From contig CAZJYZ010000024.1 of the NCBI GenBank assembly GCA_964550345.1, forward strand, positions 1 to 44,632: a DNA stretch of 44,632 bases, in the 5' to 3' direction. The stretch's first letter is position 1. Every line of letters begins with the position of its first letter. Shown one piece after another: positions 8,512 to 16,639 of the stretch. Position numbers and translations under genes: made by a program. The notes below the pieces were generated by a model. It made no database searches. It was not told the origin of the DNA and worked only from the letters and a program-made list of their open reading frames with translations. This DNA comes from JAAEUB01 sp964550345 (GTDB taxonomy: Bacteria; Pseudomonadota; Alphaproteobacteria; Rhodobacterales; Rhodobacteraceae).

Positions 8512-9600
8512 ATGGAACGCCGTAAGTTTTTGAAGGGTGCTGCTCTTGGTGCAACCGGAGCCGCTCTGGCTACACCGGCTGTAGCGGGTAGCCATGCCAA
8601 GCAACTAACCATCGTTTCAACCTGGCCGCGGGACTTCCCAGGCTTGGGTATTTCGGCTCAGCGTCTGGCTGCGCGTATCGCGCAATTGTCGGATGGTGCA
8701 CTGAATGTTGAGTATTTCGCAGCTGGCGAGCGCGTTGGCGCTTTTGACTCGTTTGACGAAGTTGCCTCGGGCAACTCTCAGGCATATATCGCTGCCGATT
8801 ACTACTGGGGCGGTAAGCACCCGGCATTCAACTATTTCACAGCTGTGCCGTTTGGCATGACCACACCGCAATGGAACGCTTGGATCAAGTTCGGTGGCGG
8901 CCAGGAATTGTGGGATGAGCTGTCTGGCTCGTTTGGTCTGAAAGCTGTCATGTGTGGCTCGACCGGCACGCAGGCCGGTGGTTGGTTCAATAAAGAAATT
9001 GAATCGCCCGAAGACTTCAAAGGTCTGAAAATGCGTATTCCTGGCCTTGGTGGTCAGGTTCTGTCGAAGCTTGGTGCATCGACAGTATCGCTGCCTGGTG
9101 GTCAGATTTATGAAAACCTGGTGTCTGGCGCGATCGAAGCAACCGAGTGGGTTGGTCCTTACAACGACTACTTCATGAAGTTCTACGAGGCCGCAAAATA
9201 CTACTATACTGGTGGTATGCACGAGCCTGGTGGAGGACTGGCATTCGGCATGAACAAAGCCTGGTACGACGACCTGTCGGACTTTGAGCGCGCTGTAATC
9301 GAAGCCGCCTGTAACGAAGAGCATGCTGCGGCCCACGAAGAAAACATTGCCAAGAATGGTGAATACCTGAACAAGCTGGTCAACGACCACGGCGTTCAGG
9401 TCCGTGCATTCAACGACGACGTTTGGGACGCATTTGGTGAAGCGGCTGCAGAAGTGTTTGATGAAACACGTGCGCATTCCGACCTTGCCGCCAAAATCGA
9501 TGACGCCTTCCAGGCTTCGTTGCGTGAAACCGGTACCATGATGGCCAACTTCGAAGGCACATTCGTGAACCAGCGTAACCGGGTTCTGGGCCTCATCTAA
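8512..9600 (+). CDS. TRAP transporter substrate-binding protein (TakP-like), Tat-exported
   Basis: A periplasmic solute-binding protein (362 residues) that delivers substrate to the DctQ/DctM permease encoded downstream. The start MERRKFLKG is fixed by GGAGGAG about 9 bases upstream. ERRKFLKGAALGATGAALA is a twin-arginine signal, so the protein is probably folded before export. In the mature part, GAIEATEWVGPYND followed by an aromatic-rich KYYYTGGMHEPGGG segment resembles the TakP group of DctP proteins, which bind 2-oxo monocarboxylic acids such as pyruvate. Substrate by analogy: a 2-oxo acid or related hydroxyacid. A strong terminator directly after the gene probably raises its expression over the permease. 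Confidence 0.92.
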   Translation: MERRKFLKGAALGATGAALATPAVAGSHAKQLTIVSTWPRDFPGLGISAQRLAARIAQLSDGALNVEYFAAGERVGAFDSFDEVASGNSQAYIAADYYWGGKHPAFNYFTAVPFGMTTPQWNAWIKFGGGQELWDELSGSFGLKAVMCGSTGTQAGGWFNKEIESPEDFKGLKMRIPGLGGQVLSKLGASTVSLPGGQIYENLVSGAIEATEWVGPYNDYFMKFYEAAKYYYTGGMHEPGGGLAFGMNKAWYDDLSDFERAVIEAACNEEHAAAHEENIAKNGEYLNKLVNDHGVQVRAFNDDVWDAFGEAAAEVFDETRAHSDLAAKIDDAFQASLRETGTMMANFEGTFVNQRNRVLGLI

Positions 9601-9623
9601 GGCTTAAGAAAACAACATATAGG

Positions 9624-9649
9624 GCGGGGCCTTCGGGCCCCGCTTTTTT
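9624..9649 (+). terminator. Rho-independent terminator between binding protein and permease genes
   Basis: A perfect 8-bp stem, GCGGGGCC (9624-9631) and GGCCCCGC (9636-9643), closes a TTCG tetraloop and is followed by six T residues (9644-9649). Because the permease genes continue on the same strand 30 bases later, it probably acts as a partial terminator that sets a high binding-protein to permease ratio. Confidence 0.92.
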
Positions 9650-9678
9650 AAAATGCGCCAGACGCATTTGGGGGGAAC

Positions 9679-10677
9679 ATGGCACAATCGAAAATGGATG
9701 ATAATCTATCGGTAGGGGAGAGCCCTGCATTGCTGATCAGATCAATCGGCTGGGTGATGCTGGCGGTTCTGGCCGCGTTTCTGATCAACAACGCCCTTAT
9801 TGTTGGTTTTGGTTTTCCCTTTGCAATGGCTTTGTTCACCGGCGGCGGTGCTCTGGCTGGTGTAACATTTGGCATCTATGTGGTTGCCATTGTCATCGCA
9901 GTATTCTTCACCCTGCGCAGCCCCGGCGTACCCCTGCGCCTTGACGCCCAGCGCATTCATAATTTCAATGTATATCTTATTCGCGCCGTCTTCTGGGTTG
10001 TCCTTCTGGTCGGGCTGGTTGACGCCACCATCGCAACGATGCGGGTCGAGAAACTTCTTGGCATCTTTTTTAGCGAAGAAATGACCAAATCCTTCAACCT
10101 TGCGCGTTTTGTTGGTGCAAAGATCCACATGCCTCTGGTTGCTGCCGGTTTTGTCATCGCCTACTTCACACGCACATTGGGATTTCTCTGGCTGGCCTTA
10201 ATGATTGTGGCCGCCGAGTTGTTGATCGTGATTTCACGCTTTGTCTTTTCTTATGAGCAAGCTTTGATGGGGGACCTTGTTCGGTACTGGTACGCCGCGT
10301 TGTTCCTGTTCGCTTCGGCTTACACGCTGTTTGACGACGGCCATGTTCGGGTTGACGTGCTTTATGCTGGCTTCAAGGACAAAACGCGTGGTTTCGTGAA
10401 CGCCTTGGGGTCGCTTTTGCTGGGTGCGACAACGGCCTGGGTCATCCTGTGGATTGGCTTTAACGGCAAGCAGTCGATCATCAACGCCCCGGTGATGAAC
10501 TTTGAGGTGACGCAATCAGGCGTTGTCGGCATGTTCGTCAAATACCAGATGGCAGCCTTTCTAGGCATATTCGCGGCGACAATGCTGATACAGTTTGTTG
10601 CCTTTTTCTTCGAGGCCGTGGCCGATTACCGGGGTGAACCCGGCAAACGCACAGTCGCTGAACCGTCGGCAACTTAA
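9679..10677 (+). CDS. TRAP transporter small permease subunit (DctQ), enlarged
   Basis: A 332-residue integral membrane protein, roughly twice the usual 160-200 residues of a DctQ subunit. The C-terminal part holds the DctQ fold: SYEQALMGDLVRYWYAALFLFASAYTLFDDGHVRVDV, where HVRVD is characteristic, followed by two helices. The N-terminal half adds several further membrane segments (near residues 20-50, 55-75, 95-115 and 140-180). DctQ supports DctM and the binding protein in sodium-dependent uptake. It starts 30 bases after the intergenic terminator and ends 14 bases before dctM. Long DctQ forms accompany the TakP/mannitol-type branch of TRAP systems. Confidence 0.87.
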   Translation: MAQSKMDDNLSVGESPALLIRSIGWVMLAVLAAFLINNALIVGFGFPFAMALFTGGGALAGVTFGIYVVAIVIAVFFTLRSPGVPLRLDAQRIHNFNVYLIRAVFWVVLLVGLVDATIATMRVEKLLGIFFSEEMTKSFNLARFVGAKIHMPLVAAGFVIAYFTRTLGFLWLALMIVAAELLIVISRFVFSYEQALMGDLVRYWYAALFLFASAYTLFDDGHVRVDVLYAGFKDKTRGFVNALGSLLLGATTAWVILWIGFNGKQSIINAPVMNFEVTQSGVVGMFVKYQMAAFLGIFAATMLIQFVAFFFEAVADYRGEPGKRTVAEPSAT

Positions 10678-10691
10678 GGCAGGATACAGAC

Positions 10692-13346
10692 ATGGAACTC
10701 TATTTTCTCGCCCTGCTGATGCTGATCATGGCAACCGCTCTTGGCTCCGGATACCCGGTCGCTTTCGCTCTGCCGGGCGCAGCCATTTTGACCATCGGTG
10801 CTGCGGCCGCCACTGGTTACCTTTTTACAGGTTCAACCGATACCTTCTTCCACTCCGGCGGGCCTCAGCAATGGCTTTCAGCTGGGGTTACTAATCTCAG
10901 GGGGGTCTATTGGGAAGTTGAACGCGACACACTGATCGCCATCCCTTTGTTCATCTTCATGGGTATCATGTTGCAAAGGTCCAAGATTGCCGAAGACCTG
11001 CTGGTTACCATGGCACAACTCTTTGGCCCGGTTCCCGGTGGTCTGGGCATATCCGTTGTTTTCGTTGGTGCGCTGCTTGCCGCCACGACAGGTATTGTCG
11101 GGGCAACTGTTGTGGCGATGGGGCTGATTTCCCTGCCTGCCATGCTGCGCAACAAATATTCGCCATCTCTTGCCACTGGCACCATTGCGGCGTCCGGCAC
11201 ACTGGGGCAGATCATCCCGCCTTCTATCGTGTTGATCATCCTTGCGGACCAGCTGGCAAGCGCAACCGATCAGGCATCAACCGCGCGTAAGGCGCTGCAC
11301 AAGGAGGCTACGGGCGAGCTTTCCATGCCCTCGGCATTTGACGTGGCCAGCACTTCGGCTGGTGAAATGTTCCTTGGTGCTTTCGTGCCGGGCATGGTGC
11401 TGGTGGGCCTCTACATGGCCTATATTCTGCTTTTTGCCCTTATCCGCCCCAAAGCGGCGCCGGCAATTCACTATGGTGGCAGTTTTGATCTGCAGTTCTG
11501 GCGCAAAGTTGCATTGACGCTGGTGCCGCCTCTGGCCCTGATTTTCCTTGTGCTTGGCTCGATCATTTCCGGTATCGCTACTGTCAACCAGGCTGGCGCC
11601 ATCGGTGCCGCCGGAGCCCTGATCATGGCGGGCTACCGCCTGCCCAAACCCGGCAAGACCACCTATTACCCGGCCATTCTGGCGATCCTCTCATTGGTGC
11701 TTCTGTCTTTCGCGCTTTCGAATTACGAAATGAACCTGAAAGCAGCTGACACACCGCGCGACATTATGGGTATTCGGATCGGATTGCTTGGCTCAGCGAT
11801 GCTGTTGACCGCCCTGATCTGGAGCGGTTGGCGTGTTTTCAAGATAGAAGAAACTCTGAATGGGGTGATGCTGGAAACCGCCAAGACCACCTCGCTTGTT
11901 TTCATCATCCTCTTGGGTGCCGCGATGCTGACCGCCGCCTTCCGCGCCTTTGGCGGCGAGGATCTGGTGCGCGACTTCCTTAATTCCCTACCAGGTGGGT
12001 TCTGGACGCAATTTGTCATCGTCATGGCGGTGATCTTTATCCTCGGCTTCTTCCTTGATTTTATCGAGATTGCCGTTGTCGTGGTGCCGATTGTGGCCCC
12101 CATCCTGCTGGCCGATCCTTCGGCCAATATTACCGCTGTATGGCTTGGCGTTATGATCGGTCTGAACATCCAGACCTCGTTCCTGACACCTCCGTTCGGG
12201 TTTGCGCTGTTCTACCTGCGCGGGGTCGCCCCGGCAGTGGTGAAAACCATCCAGATGTACAAAGGCGTAATACCTTTCATCACCTTGCAGATTATCGCGC
12301 TGGGCATCGTCGGGGCTTACCCGCCACTGGTAAACTATTTGCCTAACCGGGTCAGTTTTCTGTCAGAAACCTCGCCGCCACCGCGAAATCCAAAACTGCA
12401 GCAATGCGTTGAGGAATATGTCGCCGGTGAACTCGCTGCCGGTAGCGCCGTGAAAGATGCTATCTCTTCCGCAGCCGCGCTGAACCTGTCAACTTTGCCA
12501 GATGATATGGCGGACGATTTGCGCGAAAGCTTCACCGCAGCCAACAATGCACTGACTGGTCTTGATGAGGTATTTGTTGCTGAAGCTGCGGTTGCCGGAG
12601 CTGCGAACGAGTACCGCCCACAGCTTACTATTGTTCGGCGGATAGAAAAGCAGATACGTCAGGCCGAGGAAGAAGCAAAGGAATTGTCTACCCGAATAGG
12701 GCGTATGCGCTCCGAAGCTGAGGCAGAGGAACGCGCTGAGCTGGAGGTTGAGCTTGCTGCATTAGAGGCTGAGATCGAACACTTAGAAACTACCATACCG
12801 GCAAGCTGGGAGGAGGTTTACAGCAACTTCTCGACCCTGAGCAGTACCGAAAACAAAGCCCGCAGCACCTATCGCAGAAATGCTGATGCATCGGTCGAAG
12901 CTCCGACCGAAGTTTTGGCGATACTGCATGGCAACCAGGCCTTTGCCGCCTTGGAAGCACCATTGCGTGAGCTGCGCAGCAGCATCGAAAACCTGCCGGA
13001 AGGCGAAGCAATGGAACTGGTTGAGGCGCTTGAACGGCAGTTTCGCGAGGTTGAGGGCGCAGGTGATGTGAAAAGCCCTCTGGGCAAGGCACGCAGGGCG
13101 CTTAAGGGTGACTCCCCTGACCGCGAAAAAGCATTGGGCGAATATGAAAAAGCAATAGCCGCCTATGAAGCACAAGTTGCGTGGCGGGGACCGGCCGAAG
13201 ATGCTCTTGGTGCCGGCCTTTCCGATTATATGGATGTGTTGCGCGGCACTCTGGGCTTACGGCAGGAAGACCGGTTTAATCGCGAACAAGCGCTCTTCAT
13301 GGCGCGCTGTAATGCGGATCACCGGGATATCTCGCTGCAATTTTAA
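10692..13346 (+). CDS. TRAP transporter large permease subunit (DctM) with long C-terminal coiled-coil extension
   Basis: The secondary transporter subunit of a TRAP system. Residues 1 to about 550 are the DctM membrane domain, with the conserved scoop segments ATTGIVGATVVAMGLISLPA and TLGQIIPPSIVLIILADQ, a soluble insertion around residues 185-210, and FLDFIEIAVVVVPIVAPIL. Canonical DctM proteins end near here. This one continues for about 335 residues with no membrane segments: an Ala-rich helical region, a strong Glu/Arg-rich coiled coil at about 647-703 (IEKQIRQAEEEAKELSTRIG onward), then more predicted helix. The extension follows the last transmembrane helix. I infer it forms a soluble scaffold or regulatory tail. 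The same-frame reading is uninterrupted, so this is one protein. Confidence 0.9.
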   Translation: MELYFLALLMLIMATALGSGYPVAFALPGAAILTIGAAAATGYLFTGSTDTFFHSGGPQQWLSAGVTNLRGVYWEVERDTLIAIPLFIFMGIMLQRSKIAEDLLVTMAQLFGPVPGGLGISVVFVGALLAATTGIVGATVVAMGLISLPAMLRNKYSPSLATGTIAASGTLGQIIPPSIVLIILADQLASATDQASTARKALHKEATGELSMPSAFDVASTSAGEMFLGAFVPGMVLVGLYMAYILLFALIRPKAAPAIHYGGSFDLQFWRKVALTLVPPLALIFLVLGSIISGIATVNQAGAIGAAGALIMAGYRLPKPGKTTYYPAILAILSLVLLSFALSNYEMNLKAADTPRDIMGIRIGLLGSAMLLTALIWSGWRVFKIEETLNGVMLETAKTTSLVFIILLGAAMLTAAFRAFGGEDLVRDFLNSLPGGFWTQFVIVMAVIFILGFFLDFIEIAVVVVPIVAPILLADPSANITAVWLGVMIGLNIQTSFLTPPFGFALFYLRGVAPAVVKTIQMYKGVIPFITLQIIALGIVGAYPPLVNYLPNRVSFLSETSPPPRNPKLQQCVEEYVAGELAAGSAVKDAISSAAALNLSTLPDDMADDLRESFTAANNALTGLDEVFVAEAAVAGAANEYRPQLTIVRRIEKQIRQAEEEAKELSTRIGRMRSEAEAEERAELEVELAALEAEIEHLETTIPASWEEVYSNFSTLSSTENKARSTYRRNADASVEAPTEVLAILHGNQAFAALEAPLRELRSSIENLPEGEAMELVEALERQFREVEGAGDVKSPLGKARRALKGDSPDREKALGEYEKAIAAYEAQVAWRGPAEDALGAGLSDYMDVLRGTLGLRQEDRFNREQALFMARCNADHRDISLQF

Positions 13347-13353
13347 GCAATGG

Positions 13354-13391
13354 CCGGGGTTTTTGTACCTAGCAGAAACCCCGGTACAAAA
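13354..13391. repeat. Two interlocking perfect inverted repeats between convergent genes
   Basis: CCGGGGTTT (13354-13362) pairs with AAACCCCGG (13376-13384), and TTTTGTACC (13361-13369) pairs with GGTACAAAA (13383-13391). The arms interleave (A, B, A', B'), which is a pseudoknot-like or switch-like topology. The site lies 7 bases after the dctM stop, before the convergent acyltransferase gene. Neither hairpin is followed by a clean U-tract, so it is listed as a repeat, though a role as bidirectional 3' end is likely. Confidence 0.7.
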
Positions 13392-13418
13392 GTGCTGGGT
13401 TCCACTTTCCGGAACAGA

Positions 13419-14459
13419 TCAGCCAGTCACCAGATGTCTTTGTTCATCCAACCCCATGGAAAGCAGCCTTGGCTGCGTTCCGGTCTGTGCGGCTTGAAAG
13501 TCGTCACGCTTATGCCACCCACGCCAACTGGCTTTGATCAGAGATTGGGCAACCGCGCCGCCCAGCGTGTTACCGGGGCCTAGTATAATAAAAACGTCCG
13601 GCATGAATTCACGTGCCGCAACCCGGATTGCAGTTGCAAAGTCATAGGGCTTGGTCACCTGATGCCCCAGTGTGTAGTCGCGCAAAGTGCCTTGGCTGTA
13701 GGCACCGGGCCACCAAATGTTCCCGCGCCCATCAATCATCGGCAGTCCAGCGCCCTCAAACATTTCGGCTGGCAAGGCGTCCTGCCCGGCGCTGGCAACA
13801 GGGTTCTGCATTGACGTATGAAATCCGGCATGGCCTGCAAGGCGCATAGGAAAGCGTCCGTCTATCCGCGGCATTTCCGCTTCAAACGCCGCCAGTCCAG
13901 CCCTGTTGCCCGCCAGAACCAGCATGCCGCCCAGATCAATTGACAACCCCAGTGTGTGACCTTCTTTGGCGTCAATTGCGGTTACTTTAGACAACACTTC
14001 GGCACGCTTGTTAGGCGAAGTAGCCCAGTCCTTTTCAACGATCGGATAAAGCACCTGCCCGCCTATCATATGTTCGTGCATCAGGCGGCCCATGGTTCCG
14101 GCCAATCTCATCCCGCCCAAAGCGTTCAGCGCACCAGCGCAGGCGAGTGTCGTATACCAGCCCATCGAGTTGCCGGTAACCGCGGCAATTTCGAAGTTCT
14201 CACGATCAATCGACAGGAAATCCATATAGCTTGCGCCATAGATCAGACCGGAGGCATTATCGCCCCTTAAGTGTTTTGCCGGTGAAAACTTTTTAGCTGA
14301 ATCAAGTTGCGTTAGTGTCTCTTGACCTTCTCCAAGCCTGAACCCGTCGAATGCCTCCGAAATGGTCCGCTTGTCACCGTGATGGCGACCAAGATAACCC
14401 AGCTCGCCGGCATTATAGGTGCCGCGCCCCGGCGCTATGACAACGGCTACCTGTTTCAT
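13419..14459 (-). CDS. FabD-like acyltransferase-domain protein
   Basis: A 346-residue stand-alone acyltransferase related to malonyl-CoA:ACP transacylase. The nucleophile elbow GNSMG (Ser near residue 98) sits in AAVTGNSMGWYTTLACAGAL, and the catalytic-histidine region AGHAGFHTSMQ occupies the position of the FabD PFHSPLM-type motif. ILGPGNTLGGAV near the end matches the family C-terminal loop. The chosen ATG overlaps the E1 stop by 4 bases (ATGA); an ATG at 14471 is also possible. Housekeeping FabD is normally encoded with fabG and acpP, which are absent here. Coupling to an oxo-acid dehydrogenase E1 suggests a specialised acyl-transfer role, but the substrate is unknown. Confidence 0.75.
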   Translation of the reverse strand: MKQVAVVIAPGRGTYNAGELGYLGRHHGDKRTISEAFDGFRLGEGQETLTQLDSAKKFSPAKHLRGDNASGLIYGASYMDFLSIDRENFEIAAVTGNSMGWYTTLACAGALNALGGMRLAGTMGRLMHEHMIGGQVLYPIVEKDWATSPNKRAEVLSKVTAIDAKEGHTLGLSIDLGGMLVLAGNRAGLAAFEAEMPRIDGRFPMRLAGHAGFHTSMQNPVASAGQDALPAEMFEGAGLPMIDGRGNIWWPGAYSQGTLRDYTLGHQVTKPYDFATAIRVAAREFMPDVFIILGPGNTLGGAVAQSLIKASWRGWHKRDDFQAAQTGTQPRLLSMGLDEQRHLVTG

Positions 14460-16636
14460 TTCCTGCCCCATAATTCCCGTGCGGCCTCGGCGATGCTGTC
14501 AGCCGAGGGCATGGTTGCCCCATAGGCTGGCCCGGTGGCGATAAAGCTGTCTTCGCCGGTCAGGCGGGCATGGGGCAATTTTGTTTGCTCCCCAAGGAAG
14601 GTCATCAAACCTTCCGAGACGTTGCCTGAGCGGCGGCATTCATCGACGACCAAAACCTTTTCCGCGCCCTCCAGTGCGGCCAGTAATCCCTCTTGGGGAA
14701 GCGGTGACAGCCACCGCAGATCGACAATTCGGGTATCAACCCCATCATCTGCCAAAGCCCGCGCCGCCTGCTGGCTCAGGTAATGGCCGTTACCGTAGCT
14801 GACGATCGCCAGAGGCCCGTTCCCGGTGATGCCTACCTCACCCAAAGTTATGCTTTCCCCAGGTGCAGGATAGGTGGTCATCCAATCCCCTTGGCCATGT
14901 AAATCGCGCATAGGGTACAGCGCAATAGGTTCAACGAAAGCAACCACGCGCTGTTCCTCACGGGCCAGACGCACACATTCGCGCAACATTTTCACCGCAT
15001 CATCCCCGCGCGAGGGAACCGCCAGTATCAGGCCCGGAATATCGCGCAACACCGCCAGTGAGTTGTCGTTATGAAAGTGCCCACCAAAGCCTTTTTGGTA
15101 ACCCAACCCGGCAATGCGTACGACCACCGGGTTGGTAAACTGGCCGTTTGAGAAAAACGGCAATGTTGCCGCTTCACCGCGCAACTGATCCTCGGCATTG
15201 TGCAGGTATGCAAGGAACTGGATTTCCGGGATCGGGATAAAACCGTTATGTGCCGTGCCTATGGCTAATCCAAGAATACTCTGTTCATCCAAAAGAGTGT
15301 CTATTACACGGGATTTTCCGAATTTCTTCGTCAGATCCCGGGTCACACCATAGACCCCACCTTTGGTCCCCACATCCTCACCCATCAGAATGATCTCATC
15401 ATGTTCCAGCATCAGGTCGGCAAGGCCCCAGTTCAGGAGCTTTGACATGGGCAGTAGTTTGGCCATTTGGGCAAAATCAGACCCTAATACGGCTGAACGG
15501 GCCTTATCATCCGGCCCATTAGAAGGCGCGTTTTCGCGGTGTGGCGGGATCAGGCTGGCTATCACTTCATTTGCTTTCGACAAACGAGGGCGCTTTACTG
15601 CCTCACTGGCAACGCGGGTGCATTGCCTGTCGGTCTCGTTATAGACCTCCAATGCCTCATCCGGGCTCATCACCCCTTTTTCTGCCAGCAACCGTGCTGA
15701 ATGAAGCAGTGGGTCATCGCCCTCCCAGCCTTCATAGATGGCCTTGGGCAGATAGGCCTCCTGAATGTCGGCGCCGGCATGGCCATAAAGGCGCACTGTC
15801 TCCAGATGCAGGAAGGCGGGCTTGCGGCGTGTGCGCACGTAATGCTCCGCCTCACTCGCCACCCGGTAGGTGTCATACAGGTCCAGCCCGTTTGCATGGA
15901 AGTATTTCAGCCCCGGGCGGGCCTTGAAATTTGCCGCAATCCAGCCGGGCGGGGTGCGGGTCGAGATGCCGATACCGTTGTCCTCGCAGAGAAACAGCAA
16001 GGGAAGCGGGAGCTTCTGAAACGCTGTCCAAGCCGCGGCATTGAATGCCCCCTGCGCGGTCGAGTGATTGGCTGAAGCATCGCCGAAACTGGCCATGACC
16101 AGCCCGTCATCTGCCAGCACCTTGTGCTCGGGCTGATACCTGCTGGCCAGTGGCACCGAATAGGCCGCCCCCAGCGCTTTGGGCAGGTGGCTGGCGATAG
16201 TTGACGTTTGCGGTGGGATCATCAGGGTACGCGACCCCAGCACCTTATGACGCCCCCCTGAAATAGGATCCTCGCGTGACGTGGAGAAACTCAGCAGCAT
16301 GTCCCATACAGGTGTAACGCCGGGTACCTGAGAAGAGCGCATCGTCTGAAACGCCCCGTCCCGGTAGTGCAGAAACGCCATATCGTCCGGGCGCAGGGCA
16401 GCGGCCACAGCGGCCATACCCTCATGCCCAGATGACCCGATTGTGTAAAACCCCTGACCGTCCGCCTGCATCCTGCGCGATGTCCGGTCGAGGTTGCGGC
16501 TCAGGCACCCCGCCCGGAAAATCGCCACTGCATCGTGGTTGCTCAGCGGACCTGCTGGCGGCGCACCATCCGGAAAGTCCCGTGCCAATACCCGCCGGCG
16601 AAACGCCTCATGCACGATATCGGCGCGGTCAGCCAT
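14456..16636 (-). CDS. Fused E1 alpha/beta subunit of a 2-oxo acid dehydrogenase
   Basis: A 726-residue thiamine-diphosphate enzyme that joins the two chains of a branched-chain or pyruvate/acetoin-type E1. The alpha half (about 1-340) has FYTIGSSGHEG, FLHYRDGAF and the ThDP/Mg motif GDASANHSTAQGAFNAAAW with LCEDN. A linker rich in Lys/Ser follows. The beta half (about 390-720) has IILMGEDVGTKGGVYGVT with the conserved Glu, then RVIDTLLDEQSILGLAIG and the C-terminal transketolase domain (VDLRWLSPLP). It would decarboxylate a 2-oxo acid and pass the acyl group to a lipoyl E2. No E2 or E3 is encoded here. It follows gcdH by 3 bases and overlaps the acyltransferase gene. Confidence 0.88.
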   Translation of the reverse strand: MADRADIVHEAFRRRVLARDFPDGAPPAGPLSNHDAVAIFRAGCLSRNLDRTSRRMQADGQGFYTIGSSGHEGMAAVAAALRPDDMAFLHYRDGAFQTMRSSQVPGVTPVWDMLLSFSTSREDPISGGRHKVLGSRTLMIPPQTSTIASHLPKALGAAYSVPLASRYQPEHKVLADDGLVMASFGDASANHSTAQGAFNAAAWTAFQKLPLPLLFLCEDNGIGISTRTPPGWIAANFKARPGLKYFHANGLDLYDTYRVASEAEHYVRTRRKPAFLHLETVRLYGHAGADIQEAYLPKAIYEGWEGDDPLLHSARLLAEKGVMSPDEALEVYNETDRQCTRVASEAVKRPRLSKANEVIASLIPPHRENAPSNGPDDKARSAVLGSDFAQMAKLLPMSKLLNWGLADLMLEHDEIILMGEDVGTKGGVYGVTRDLTKKFGKSRVIDTLLDEQSILGLAIGTAHNGFIPIPEIQFLAYLHNAEDQLRGEAATLPFFSNGQFTNPVVVRIAGLGYQKGFGGHFHNDNSLAVLRDIPGLILAVPSRGDDAVKMLRECVRLAREEQRVVAFVEPIALYPMRDLHGQGDWMTTYPAPGESITLGEVGITGNGPLAIVSYGNGHYLSQQAARALADDGVDTRIVDLRWLSPLPQEGLLAALEGAEKVLVVDECRRSGNVSEGLMTFLGEQTKLPHARLTGEDSFIATGPAYGATMPSADSIAEAARELWGRK

Positions 16637-16639
16637 AGG

